Assembly (NCBI GenBank): GCA_020002185.1 | Contig: CM034536.1 | Location: forward strand, 9,343,284 to 9,407,283 | DNA: 64,000 bases | Source of the DNA: Paraescarpia echinospica | Taxonomy: Eukaryota > Annelida > Polychaeta > Sabellida > Siboglinidae | Reading direction: 5' to 3' | Shown: piece by piece, positions 1 to 9,769 of the stretch | Numbering within the stretch: position 1 is the first letter of the stretch | Layout: each line of letters opens with the position of its first letter | Translations under genes and position numbers: made by a program | Notes under the pieces: model-generated | Seen by the model: the letters and a program-made list of their open reading frames with translations, nothing else | What the model was told of the DNA's origin: nothing | The model's database searches: none

Positions 1-47
1 GAATTCTTGTTCGTAAAGACGGTGGGTGGGTGAAATACAAATAAAAC

Positions 48-308
48 ACTTTATTTATTTAGTAAATATTTACCTACTTTTATTCGCAAAATTTGCTTAG
101 TTAACTTTTTACGTTTGTTTTATCTGCTGGACAGATAAGGAAGTTATGTTTGTCACATAATGGACATTATATATATTTATTAAAAATAATGTCCATTATG
201 TGACAAACATAACTTCCTTATCTGTCCAGCAGATAAAACAAACGTAAAAAGTTAACTAAGCAAATTTTGCGAATAAAAGTAGGTAAATATTTACTAAATA
301 AATAAAGT
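48..308. repeat. Perfect inverted repeat (hairpin, 123-bp arms)
   Basis: Arms 48-170 and 186-308 are exact reverse complements around an A/T-only 15-bp spacer (171-185). The structure could be a foldback/MITE-type element or a palindrome formed by replication or assembly error. No coding sequence lies inside. Confidence 0.9.
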
Positions 309-410
309 CAAATAATAATATAAACATTGCAAAAATGTTGCCAATTATGTGGCTATGTTGTGTAAACATAAGTTCAGCACCCGACAAGCAGACAAATAAT
401 TGCATGGCGT

Positions 411-860
411 TCATAGTGCCAGATATGAAAGACTCATAGTCAACTGTTTCCCATTACATTTCCCCATAAACTTCTTCTTGATGAAATCACATATTTTGAA
501 GGTACCTGGAAGTTGGGTTGCCATCACAATAATGCTTGCGTAGTACCATTTTGGGTAAGCCCAAAACAATGATCTTAACCGCAATGCAAGCCCGCTTCCC
601 TTTCCCGCCAACCGTATTAGTTTACATATGGTCCATTTACATCGTATGCCTTGGCTAAAGTCCAAACTCCCTTCCAGTTGCACCAAAAGGTCCGAACGAA
701 CATGGATCGTGTGTTTCGAAACATACCCAACTATATTATGAATTCGTTGACTTTCACTCCAATCAGATCTAACTACACCGATATTGAAAGCTCCATCATC
801 CAATACATAACGAAACATCTTTTGAATCATTTCATCGGGCAGGTCACACAATGTTCTCAA
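411..860 (-). pseudogene. F-box-like C-terminal part of the OTU/integrase element protein
   Basis: The frame opens with a stretch that reads like an F-box start (LCDLPDEMIQKMFRYV). It lies in the same frame as the OTU open frame ending at 882, separated only by a TGA at 884-882 and seven sense codons, so it is probably the C-terminus of that protein cut off by a nonsense change. About 150 residues are open. Beyond the F-box-like motif nothing is recognised. There is no ATG at the upstream edge, which supports a continuation rather than a separate gene. An F-box would link a protein to an SCF ubiquitin ligase; that role is inference. Confidence 0.45.
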
Positions 861-881
861 TGTTGACCTGCCAATTGAATC

Positions 882-1736
882 TCATCCAATTTCGATTGAT
901 TCTCCAACACTGTTCTCTTCGATTTGGATGTCCATCTCTTTCTCGGGGTGCCTATTTGGTAGCTCGTGTGGATACTTGCGGTAGATTGAAATATTGTTAG
1001 CCTCTAGATTATGCGCGTAGCTAATTTTGCCAACTTCTGGTCCGGGTGCGTGTCCCCTGGTGTCAAATTCTTGTTCAGGCGAACTACTCCACGTTATTTG
1101 ATCACTAGCTACGACGACCTCTCGTACATCATCACTATTTGCGTCTAAGTACACGTAGTGCTCGCCGTTACCCTCATGGAAATGCCCTAAGATAACACAA
1201 GGTTGATCATTTGTCATCTGAGAAAGTCCATCAGGTCGAATGAGAGTTGTTCCATGATTCAGAGTAGATACTACAATTATTTGGAGATTGAACAATTGAG
1301 ACATTGCTTGCAAAGTTATTTGATCCCCAAATTTATGTTGTAGGTTCATACGATGTAAATACTGAACTCTCGATTCGGTGAGATAACTGCTCCATGGTAC
1401 ACCCTGCTCGGAGCTTCCCAATGCCCTATGGGTTTCCAGATAGTTCACTACTTCTCGTCGCAATGTATCTGCGCTTCTGTGAATTTGCAGCTTTGCCGAA
1501 GGATACGCCATTGCAGCGAACTGACAACTGCCGTCACCTGGCGGATAGTAGCTGATATGAAGACCGAATTCTGACACAAGATTCTGTCGATTACTATCCG
1601 TGGTCATAGGTATGTAATAATTGGACCGATGGGAATGTCTACCACGTGACTTGAGAGTGTATCTACTGAACACGTCAAGAACGCACAGCACGTATGAATA
1701 CGCAGTGTCAGCATAGGGTATTTTACTCCTTGTCAT
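882..1736 (-). pseudogene. OTU-type cysteine protease domain fused behind an integrase fragment
   Basis: The first ~30 residues read as the start of an integrase catalytic core (VLCVLDVFSRY), which then breaks off. An OTU deubiquitinase-like domain follows: the Cys box PPGDGSCQF has Asp68 and Cys71, and the His box GNGEHYVYL has His193. Spacing and order fit the OTU family. The integrase part continues upstream in another frame (1748-2149), with the break at about 1740-1750, and the protein continues past the stop into the F-box-like segment. Integrase-OTU combinations occur in animal mobile elements of the Ginger/KRBA2-like kind; the exact family is not settled. The copy is broken by one frameshift and one stop. 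Confidence 0.6.
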
Positions 1737-1747
1737 GTCTACAAGAT

Positions 1748-2149
1748 CTATTTGAGTTTGTCCTGTACTCCTCTGCTTCGAATGCTTGTGGGCGGAGCTT
1801 TATCCAGGAAGCGCGCCGTCATTATCTGGTGTCGAGTGTCTTGGGAAAGCACATGACGTATTGCATGTTCCGACAAACACATCTCATTCTTAAGTGAATT
1901 ATGCATGCGCCGTGGTCCAATTTCTCTCCGGCGATCACATTGCTCCTTGACCAACTTAGTGACATCGGACGTTTTAACAATGTTCTTGTTGTCGTAATAC
2001 AGGTATGTGCCGACTAACTTGTAGTTGAGCCTGTTCCTGTAGTATTTGGTCAACGCGCTCCTTTCAGCAGTCGTCCGTTCGCAAACAGGGGGCAAACGAT
2101 TTCCACTCAACAGCTGCTGTATTATCTCGAAGCGAGTGTCGGGCATCAT
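1748..2149 (-). pseudogene. N-terminal part of an integrase/transposase-like protein
   Basis: A 133-residue open frame lies directly upstream of the OTU frame. It contains a helical, basic region of the type that precedes the catalytic core in Ginger-like integrases and ends where the core should begin; the neighbouring frame continues with a DLVDMTR segment. The zinc-binding HHCC residues cannot be assigned with confidence. No terminal repeats or target-site duplication were found for this element, so its limits are unknown. Confidence 0.4.
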
Positions 2150-2399
2150 CGAACAAGCTCATTTTACTCTCGCAGCGAAGCACCCACATGCCAGAAGAAG
2201 AGACGAAATTAGCAACCTGTGAAAAAAACGAGAACGTTCCTATCGCTTGAAATATAAACGGAGTTTCTATCTGAACTGATAATTATGCGCTAAACGCTCA
2301 GGGTGAAATTACAGTTAGTGTACGGTTTTAGATTAGGGTTTGGGTTAGGGCTAAGATCAGGTAAGGTTGGAATTACATTCAGGTTAGGGTCCGGGTTAA

Positions 2400-2664
2400 G
2401 GTGTGTTACAACTGTTAATGTAATAATTAACTGATAAGGTAATATGTGCCCGATAATGTATTGAAATTAACCAAAAAGGTAATAAAATCAATCAATAATG
2501 TAATAAAATTGACCAATAACGTAAGTGTCTGATATTGTAATAACAACGACCCTTAATGTAATAAACCTTCTGTCCGATGTGTAATATTTTTTTATTGATG
2601 TAATACCTTTTTTCTGCCCATAATGTAATAACTGTTGACTGATAATGTAATAACAGGGAAATTT
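2400..2664. repeat. AT-rich degenerate repeat of TAATGTAATAA type
   Basis: Loose copies of GATAATGTAATAA recur every 25-40 bp. A similar pattern on the opposite strand occurs at 35205-35330. It is preceded (2325-2400) by a few imperfect GGGTTAGG runs. No gene is seen. Confidence 0.6.
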
Positions 2665-2684
2665 CAAGTCCAATTCGTGTAAAA

Positions 2685-2911
2685 GTCACACTAAGGTCGT
2701 TGTTAGTGTTAACTATGTTAACAATAAGGTCACACTAAGGTCGTTGTTAGTGCTAACTATGTTAACAACAAGGTCACACTAAGGTCGTTGTTAGTGCTAA
2801 CTATGTTAACAACAAGGTCACACTAAGGTCGTTGTTAGTGCTAACTATGTTAACAACAAGGTCACACTAAGGTCGTTGTTAGGGTTAACTATGTTAACAA
2901 CAAGGTCACAC
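2685..2911. repeat. Tandem repeat, 44-bp unit, five copies
   Basis: Five consecutive 44-bp units start with GTCACACTAAGGTCGTTGTT and differ at only a few positions, followed by a 7-bp partial unit. Each unit contains the short palindromic segment GTTAAC. There are no unique spacers, so this is not CRISPR-like. Confidence 0.95.
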
Positions 2912-3812
2912 CAGAAAAGAAAAGAAACCCCGTCAAGGTCAAGTTAAAGACAAAGATACTGCGAAGTTCACACCGTGTTTGTCTAATAATATTGCCACGA
3001 CAATATCATAAATTGTAAATAGGCCCCCTCCTCAACCTTCACAATCACGGCGTACTAACCATCCTCTGTCATGGGGGTCACTGCCCTCCTTTCATCAGTG
3101 CCACCATGCGTCTCATTCGGATTCATGTGTGTGGGGGGGTGCGTGTATGCGTTGTGTGCGTGTGTGTATGCGTGGCCGTGTGCGTGTCACTAGTAGACGT
3201 ACTTACCTACATATGTGATTCCTTAAAACTTCACAACAACCTATCGCTAAATTCCAATGATCATAATTATTATAACTAATACAGCTCACCAAACACAAGC
3301 AAGCATCTTTATAACTAGAATGAACAAGTCGGTGCGTTAACGCTATCTGTTCTATCTCGCACCTCACTTATATTCAATTATCTACCTACATCTATCAAGC
3401 TGTTGCCATCCTCTCCAATTTTCCAAAAAAACGTCTTTAAAATACATCCTCCAAACAGATAATGAACCAGACGTGCACTTCACAGCACGGTATGCTGTGT
3501 TACCATAATGTTATTCATATCATGAATAACATCACTGGTTATATTTCAGTTGCATCCTACTAGATTAGAAATTGAATTTGGACTGTGTTATATACATGCA
3601 ATTCATGTTCTATGTAGGCGTATTATGTTTGCATCGATTTTGATTATACTCGGATTACCTGTGGTCTATATTTGTGAGCATTGTGTGTAATAATGTGTCC
3701 GTTTGGCATGTATGTTTACACAAGTTAACATAGGTTAAAATTCACTTAATTAGATAACTTCTGCATTACAAATTAACTTAACCAAAAAAAACTAAATTAA
3801 CGTAACTTAACT
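2912..3812. other. Non-coding spacer with a GT-rich patch
   Basis: No gene is seen. A GT/GC microsatellite-like patch lies at about 3125-3190. The rest is AT-rich unique-looking sequence up to the E1 LTR. Confidence 0.6.
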
Positions 3813-3976
3813 TGTTACAACATCTGTTCAGGCCTCACTGTATAGACGCTAGCATATTCAGGCAGAACAGAGACGATAGTTCTAGTAAACCAACTTTATT
3901 AAACGTGGCTGCTGCGACAAGGGAGCGGCCTGTTATTCTACTTTATGGGGAGACGTCATTAAGTGATATTGTTACA
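3813..3976 (-). repeat. E1 3' LTR
   Basis: 164 bp, with four substitutions against the partner at 25619-25782 (about 2.4%). The inner flank on the minus strand is a purine run, ACAGAGGGGA at 3977-3986, a likely polypurine tract. The outer flank carries the TSD copy at 3808-3812. Confidence 0.95.
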
Positions 3977-4339
3977 TCCCCTCTGTTTTACAAGCAACAT
4001 GTACTCAACCAAAACGTACTAACGTATTAAAGTAACCAACTCATTACGTCTATGGATCAGCATCAATGTTTCGTAGTGGTATAAATTAAATAAAGTTGCC
4101 AAAACCTGAATGCAACATAACTGAATCACGAAACGTTCCAGCTAACACTAAACACTACATAACACACTATTTCACAACAGCAGCAACATTCCTGATGTCA
4201 TGCTAAAGCCAAAATGGCATGGTCAACATGCAAACGCTCAATTATGAGAATAGCACCAGACAACATGTCATGCTCATACGAACATGGCAAACATGAACAT
4301 ATGGAATAGGATGGAACATCCACAAGACAACACACTTGC

Positions 4340-4530
4340 GTGTCTGCATCAATCATGTCTGTACTCATCAATGTTCTTGTAAGTATCATCAGCTGTTCAT
4401 TTAGACACAACATAGTCCTTGTATGAACACATTTTAACATACATGCGAGTCCGCATCAATCAAGTCTGCACTCATCAATGTTCATGTAAGTATCATCAAC
4501 TGTTCATTTAGATACAACATAGTCCTTGTA
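4340..4530. repeat. Direct duplication (~84 bp, offset 107 bp) at the end of E1 integrase
   Basis: 4340-4423 and 4447-4530 are diverged copies. The second contains the last codons and stop of the E1 integrase tail, so the first is a duplicated relic of the 3' coding end inside the 3' untranslated region. Confidence 0.75.
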
Positions 4531-4896
4531 TTTGCTGGTTAGCTTGGACTTGTTGATTCTCTCTGACTTCCTGGGTGTCGTTGGACGTACCGGAGAGTTT
4601 GGTTCTGTCTGGTCACTCTGGTGTTGTTGTTCAACCGGTGTGTTCGGCTGAATTTCAACTGGTGTGTTGGCCCGAATTGGGTCAACTGGAGTGATTAGAG
4701 GATCATCTTGGGATGGGATATCCATGGACTCCTCAACCAACACATGAGGTGGTGTTTTGTGTGTTCTTCTTGGGTATACACGGTTGCGCCTGTACACTGT
4801 TCCCTCACTATCTTCAACTTCATAGGACCTTTCATCCAGTCGTCTCACCACCTTCGCTTTCTTCCATGACTTGACTCCAAGCTTGAACGGCTTCAT
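4504..4896 (-). pseudogene. E1 integrase C-terminal tail
   Basis: The 130-residue frame begins FKLGVKSWKKAKVV and includes SYEVEDSEGTVYRRNRVYPRR, the small SH3-like GPF/GPY-type module at the end of gypsy integrases. A Pro/Thr/Ser-rich tail follows. It is out of frame with the integrase core (4979-5340), which it once continued. Confidence 0.65.
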
Positions 4897-4978
4897 TCGG
4901 ACGGTATCACCTTGATGCAGAGTGGGAGATCTGTAGCAGATTTGTCATAGCACTTGGCTTGACGGCGTTGTGTCCTTT

Positions 4979-6756
4979 TCAGCATATCTGTTTCATGTTG
5001 CTGCACAGACGACCGGACTCCAGAAGACTTTGCGCTGTTGGAAGAATTGTTTTCGTCCGCCTACCTAGTAGCCTCTGTGCAGGACTACTGTCCATTCCTT
5101 GAGTTGGGGTGCTGCGGATATTCAGCAGTGCTAAATATTGGTCATCGCCAGCACATTGTGCTTTCTTGATCATCTTCTTTGCAGCTTTCACCTATGATTC
5201 CACTTTGCCGTTTGAGCGACTGTGGTGTGGAGATGTCGTCACATGTTCGAATCCCCATTTCTTACTGAAATGAGCAAACTCGTCTGACACCAGTTGTGGA
5301 CCATTGTCAGTAACTACAGTGTCCGGAATTCCCATCCTAGCAAAGTGAGCTTTGTGATTACTGCCTTTGAGCCAGTGGTTGGTAGATAGTCTATTTCCCA
5401 GAAGTTTGATCTGTAGTCAATGGTGACTAGGTATTCCTTTCCTTGGTAAGAGAACAGGTCGACACCGACCTTCTGCCATGGACGGTCCGGCACATCATGG
5501 CTCATCAGAGTTTCCTTAGTCTGAGAACGTTCGAACTCACGACAGGCTTCACACGTTTGGATGTACTCTTTGATTTCTGCATTCATGCCAGGCCAGAACA
5601 CCAACTCCCTTTCTCTTCTTGGGCATTCTTCAATGCCAACGTGGCCTACGTGAATATCCTTCTTAATTTGTGATCTCATGGATTGTGGAATCACAAGTCT
5701 TTCGCCGTAGAACACCAATCCATCAGTGACGGCCAACTCATCTCTGAAGTGGTAGTAAGACACAGCAGGTGGCGGCACATCTGGTTTCTCGGGCCAGCCA
5801 TGTTGCAGGACAGCTGTCAGCACTTGTAGAGTGGCATCTTGCTCGGTAGCATTACGAATGTCCTGGACAACATCTTCTCTCATAGATAGATAGTTCACAG
5901 CGTGGATAGCTTCGAACTCAGTGGTCGGTTGTTCCTGTCCAGCTGGCAGGAAGGCACGTGATAGCGTGTCAGCGAGAGACATCTTCTTGCCTTCCAAGTA
6001 CTTGACATCAATGTCATACGCAAGTGCACGTAGGAGCATGCCCTGCAGACGCTTGGGTGCTCTGTCCAGAGGTTTCTTGGTTATTGTCTCTAGTTGCTTG
6101 TGGTCACTGTAGACAAGGATGGGGTGACCATAGGTGAACTGATGCCACTTCTCAAGAGCAAAGACGACGGCCAGCATCTCTTTCTCTATAATGGCATATC
6201 TGGTCTCGCTGTCAGTCAAAGCACGACTGGCGTAAGCAATTGGTCTTCCTTCCTGAAGTAGTGCACATCCCAGGCCATAGTTGCTAGCATCACACTGAAT
6301 GACCAGTTGCTTACTCGCGTCAAAGTAAGCCAGAGTGGGTGCCTCAGCCAGGAGTTGTTTCAATGTTGTGAAAGCTTTCTTCTGAGCATCTCCCCACATC
6401 CAGGCAACATCTCGTTGTACAAGAGCAGCAATGGGACGGAATACATCAGTCAACGTGGGTACGTATCTCGTCAGGTAAGTTACTGTACCTCTTAGCCTCT
6501 CCATAGCTTCCCTGTCACACGGACTCTTCATCTTCAGAACAGCTTCGACCTTGGATGGGTCAAGTTTCAGACCATCAGCTGTGACAACATGACCTAAGAA
6601 CTGGATTTCATTCTCATTGAAGCGACATTTCTCACGGTTCAGTTTGATCCCATGTTTCTTGCATCTTTGGAGCAGCTTCTGGATCTTGACACAGAGATCA
6701 GAGTCATCGTATCCATGGATGATAATATCATCAGCAACACAGTGAACATTCTCCAA
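4979..6756 (-). pseudogene. E1 pol: reverse transcriptase (C-terminal part), RNase H and integrase
   Basis: Downstream (minus strand) of the Polinton insertion the frame resumes with the RT catalytic segment VADDIIIHG. The connection domain and RNase H follow (DASNYGLG; IEKEMLAVVFALEKW), then an integrase H-H-C-C zinc module (HVGHVGIEECP, CEACREF) and the first catalytic Asp (VGVDLFSY). Across 4979-5313 other frames carry the DNGPQ segment and the NGKVES catalytic Glu, followed at once by a stop. Integrase is therefore frameshifted at about 5314 and broken again near 5190. The left boundary (6757-6780) abuts the Polinton TSD in the middle of the RT domain. Confidence 0.85.
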
Positions 6757-6774
6757 CCCTTCCAGTGCTTGTTG

Positions 6775-6780
6775 CAGACG
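6775..6780. repeat. Polinton target-site duplication, left copy
   Basis: CAGACG occurs immediately outside the left TIR and again at 23733-23738 outside the right TIR. The 6-bp length is typical of Maverick/Polinton integration. Confidence 0.95.
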
Positions 6781-7055
6781 AGTAGTGATACAGTCGTCGC
6801 CATCACCGGATATGACCTAAGATCAAAGGCTTTTGCGTTTTTTATAAGTAGAATTCCTACGTTTTTTAGCACTAATGTTTTAGTAAACGTCAAAGTGATT
6901 GATGGGGGTCATTAGAAAGAGGGTGTCGCCCTCTAGTAGCTAATCAGGCACTAATAAGGGAAATAAATAGGGTGATTGTCGACCTCTAGTGACTAATCAG
7001 GTACTAATTAGGTAAACAATTAGGGTAAATAATTAAGTACTAATTAGTAATAAGT
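6781..7055 (+). repeat. Polinton left terminal inverted repeat (275 bp)
   Basis: It matches the reverse complement of 23458-23732 with four substitutions (about 1.5%). Homology fades inside this point, although short shared blocks recur (for example GCAATAACTAAAA near 7086). Confidence 0.95.
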
Positions 7056-7931
7056 GAGTAGTGCAATTATTGGAGGAGAACGTTAGCAATAACTAAAAAT
7101 AGTAAATATCGACTAATTAGTATTAAATAGGTGTACGGGGGAGGTGGGAAAGGTTTTAGAGTGAAGTGGCATCCCTGGGGATCAGCGAGGTTAATATCAT
7201 GACTCACGGGAAGGTTCTAGAAGCTTCTAGCCTGTAACGCGGTGCGGTGGCGGGCCTGGGGATCATCGAGGTTAATCGGCCGGATTAGATTACGCCCGGC
7301 GCGCTGGAGATCAGGAGGGCAATCGAGTGGCCTGGTTTTCACGACTCACTGGTGAATGGGGGTTTCGTATGTCAGGCTGTTGGAGTTTATGTGCGTTGTT
7401 TGTCGGAAGGCCGGATAAATGTTTATTTCGGCTATCATCTGGCCGTGCGCGGTCGGTAACAGCTGATGTTTGGTAACAGCTGATGCGTGTGCATCGGCGT
7501 TGCAATATCGTTATAGGAGCTGGGGGCCGGAACTGCCAGAATAAGTTGGCCTGCGCGTAGCGCCGCATAGGCGCTTGTATTAAGGTTGTGGCGTTGGAGC
7601 CGCTGTAGATTGGTGTATTGGCTGTCAGTGCTGCCTGCGTTACAGCTGATGTTTGGTAACAGCTGATACGCGTGCATCGGCGTTGCAATATCGTTTTAGC
7701 AGCTGGAGGCCGGAGCTGTCAGATTGGCCTGTGCGCGTGTATTAAGCTTGTGGCTTTGGAGACCGCTGGTGTTGCAACGACGAATAGGTGGAATATAGGC
7801 ATGGTGTTATTCGTGTATGAGTTGGAATGCTGGTGGCGCGCTTTATACGAAACGAAACACAGAAACAGCAATAAACGGTGAGAAATAAATTGTATTGGTA
7901 TACAGATAAACGGTGAATTTATTATGAAGAT
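7056..7931. other. Polinton left subterminal region with internal direct repeats
   Basis: No convincing gene. A 183-bp unit starting ACAGCTGATGTTTGG is repeated at 7459-7641 and from 7642 to about 7765, diverged. Because 183 is a multiple of three, a minus-strand frame stays open through it with a duplicated peptide, which I regard as incidental. A 32-bp block at 7398-7429 recurs inverted at 23428-23459 near the other end. An AATAAA on the minus strand (7918-7923) could end the leftward transcripts. Confidence 0.6.
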
Positions 7932-8054
7932 GGAGGCGGCGGAAAGGGGTCATGGTCGGGTGGTGGGGGGGCCGTGCAGGGTAACTTGGAAAGGGGTCAT
8001 GGTCGGCTGGTGGTGGCCCAAATCCGTGGCGGCCGGGTGGCTGTGGAGGATAGC
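7932..8054. repeat. Short direct repeat GGAAAGGGGTCATGGTCGG
   Basis: Two copies of this G-rich 19-mer occur about 60 bp apart, between the leftward gene and its probable polyadenylation signal. Confidence 0.6.
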
Positions 8055-8492
8055 TTAAATGAACGGAAAGATGGGCTGGAATGGGTGCGCAAATGAGGGG
8101 AGGAGAACTTGAGGACGTGGAAATATGGAAGCAAATGAGAAGGGTTGCGTGAAAGTTTCGCCTTCTTCTGGTTGGAGGTTGTCTGCAGCTAGAAATAATA
8201 AATCGTCGGTGCCACTGTATCCGTCGCTGTCGAAGTATTCTGTGTCGTGTTGTTGTTGTTGTTGTTGTGGCTCGACGGCTAAGAGTGGGCGGCGGTGTGG
8301 TGACGACGCGAAGCTGATTGGGCGAGGGGTAGGCTCAACGAAGTGTACCACAACGCCCCGTCCGATGGCGTATCTTCGATGAGTTAGTTCAGGGGCGATC
8401 ACGAAGTGGTGTCTGCTGTGGAGAAGGAAAAGTTCAATTATCGTCGGGGTGGCGATTACTGGCGCGCGGGGTTCGTCCTGCCGGGTGTCCAT
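8055..8492 (-). CDS. Hypothetical Polinton protein or 3' exon, Gln-rich and acidic
   Basis: The open frame starts at an ATG (MDTRQDEP) and is about 145 residues long. It has a run of six Gln, an acidic segment (DTEYFDSDGYSGTDD) and a hydrophobic, Pro-rich C-terminus. No family is recognised. A pyrimidine tract ending in CAG, a good splice acceptor, lies inside it before RHHFVIAPELTHR, and a second such tract lies upstream before a related peptide in another frame (YRLLIVAPELVNR, about 8560). The locus may therefore be one or two alternative 3' exons of the transcript that starts near 9400 rather than a stand-alone gene. The acceptor and exon look duplicated. Confidence 0.4.
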   Translation of the reverse strand: MDTRQDEPRAPVIATPTIIELFLLHSRHHFVIAPELTHRRYAIGRGVVVHFVEPTPRPISFASSPHRRPLLAVEPQQQQQQHDTEYFDSDGYSGTDDLLFLAADNLQPEEGETFTQPFSFASIFPRPQVLLPSFAHPFQPIFPFI

Positions 8493-8717
8493 TCCGATGA
8501 GTGTGGTTGGCAAGGGTTTGTTCCATAAGGAGCCGATTGACTAGTTCGGGCGCCACGATCAATAGGCGATATCTGTGGGAGAAGGAAAAAGTGTTAAGGG
8601 TCGGTAGTGTGACGTGGTCGGCGACGCCCAAGGTACAATGTGGCCCCAGGCCTATCGGCGCGCGGCCTTCTATCAATCATAATCAGATCGCCTGGGCTCA
8701 AACTTATTCTTGATCTA

Positions 8718-9321
8718 TTAATGAAGCCATTTCGGTGTGAGGGGCGCGCAAGGGTTTGCCCGCGCCCTATATGCAGTGTATCGAATCCGGCGATGTTTCG
8801 TCTGCAAGTATGAAAAAAGTATTAAAGTAACGGTGCGTCTCTTTTTAGGTGGAGTCCTGTAAAAAAGCATTAAGTCTGTAGCGGGGCGTTTGTAAATAGT
8901 GGTGCGTACGGAAAAGCAGCTATAGGCTTTATCAAAAGTCCGTAATAGGCGTCTGCAAATAAAGGTAAATTTAAAAAAAGCGGTCTGTAAAGGAGAAGCG
9001 TTATTTAGTTAGTATCGTTAAACGTACCTTTCGCCGGGGCGTTGGGGTGGGGGTAGACGCATAGGTGGCGGAACAGCACTATTCCCGGCGGCTTGGGGAG
9101 GCGTATTCCCGGCGACTTGGGGAGTCGTCGGTGCAGCCCCAATCCCGGCGTTTTGGGGAGGCAGCTCGCTGTAAAAAATAGTTAGTTAGTTAGTGAACGT
9201 TATAAAAGAAAGCAGTAATGTGAGTGAGGAAAGTCAGTGTTAGTTGAGTTAGCAAAACGTACCTGTTTTGTGGTTGTTGGGAATTGGCCGCATAATTGTG
9301 AACTTGGTCGGTCGGCTCCAT
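8718..9321 (-). CDS. Putative three-exon Polinton early gene, Pro-rich with an NLS
   Basis: Read on the minus strand. Exon 1 is 9321-9263 (ATG, MEPTDQVHNY), ending AG|GTACGT. The intron ends TTTTTTACAG and exon 2 is 9168-9028, ending AG|GTACGT; the second intron contains TACTAAC and ends ATTTGCAG. Exon 3 is 8952-8718. The lengths 59, 141 and 235 nt sum to 435, and the frame stays open for 144 codons. Exon 2 encodes a repeated Pro/Gln/Ala-rich stretch (PPQNAG, TPQVAGN, PPQAAGN). Exon 3 encodes PPKKRRTV, an SV40-like nuclear signal. Other AG acceptors nearby (for example 8984) suggest alternative forms. A TATA box lies about 110 bp upstream. Function unknown; a nuclear regulator is inference. 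Confidence 0.55.
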
Positions 9322-9427
9322 CGTGAGAAATGAATTGCGCAGTTGTTGCGCCGCTGTTTTGCGCGCGGTAACGTGTAGCGGCCTAGACACGTACGCCGTA
9401 GCCTTACATAAGGGGCTGACGTCACTG

Positions 9428-9435
9428 TTTATATA
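9428..9435 (-). promoter_or_regulatory. TATA box for the leftward spliced gene
   Basis: TATATAAA on the minus strand, about 107 bp upstream of the ATG at 9321. Paired with the plus-strand TATA at 9677, it makes 9321-9770 a bidirectional promoter region. Confidence 0.6.
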
Positions 9436-9676
9436 GCGCGCTTATGTAACTGTTTGTAAGTGTTTAAAACGACCGTTAAAGGTGAAATGTGAGCAAACTA
9501 AGCGGCCTATAGGGGTCTAGAGAATCTTATGGTAAACTTATATTAGGAAATAAAAGAGGCGTTCTGTTAGTGCACTAGGCTGACCGAGAGATTTTTTTCA
9601 GTTTTAGTAACCTTGTAAGAGTCGGCTGCTTTGTGGCGCGCGTGCGCTCGCTCACGGGGGCCGCGTGCAAAGCTCT

Positions 9677-9683
9677 TATATAG
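9677..9683 (+). promoter_or_regulatory. TATA box for the RPA-like gene
   Basis: TATATAG lies 93 bp upstream of the preferred ATG at 9770, which places a transcription start near 9707. This argues against starts before that point. Confidence 0.55.
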
Positions 9684-9769
9684 GGGGCTGGGCGGAGAAC
9701 GTCTATGTATCGTCGCTGTGGTGTTGTTACCGTTGCAGTAACTTTGTGTGTTGCAGAGCGTTGTTGATC

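Noticed and set aside
2325..2400. Telomeric repeat (GGGTTAGG runs)
   Set aside because: Only a few imperfect, unphased copies are present; too weak for interstitial telomere sequence.
2685..2911. CRISPR-like array
   Set aside because: Units are contiguous 44-bp tandem copies without spacers, in a eukaryotic genome.
7311..7688. 125-codon minus-strand frame with a repeated QRRCTRISCYQTSAVT peptide
   Set aside because: Open only because of the 183-bp direct repeat; no ATG at the upstream edge and no family.
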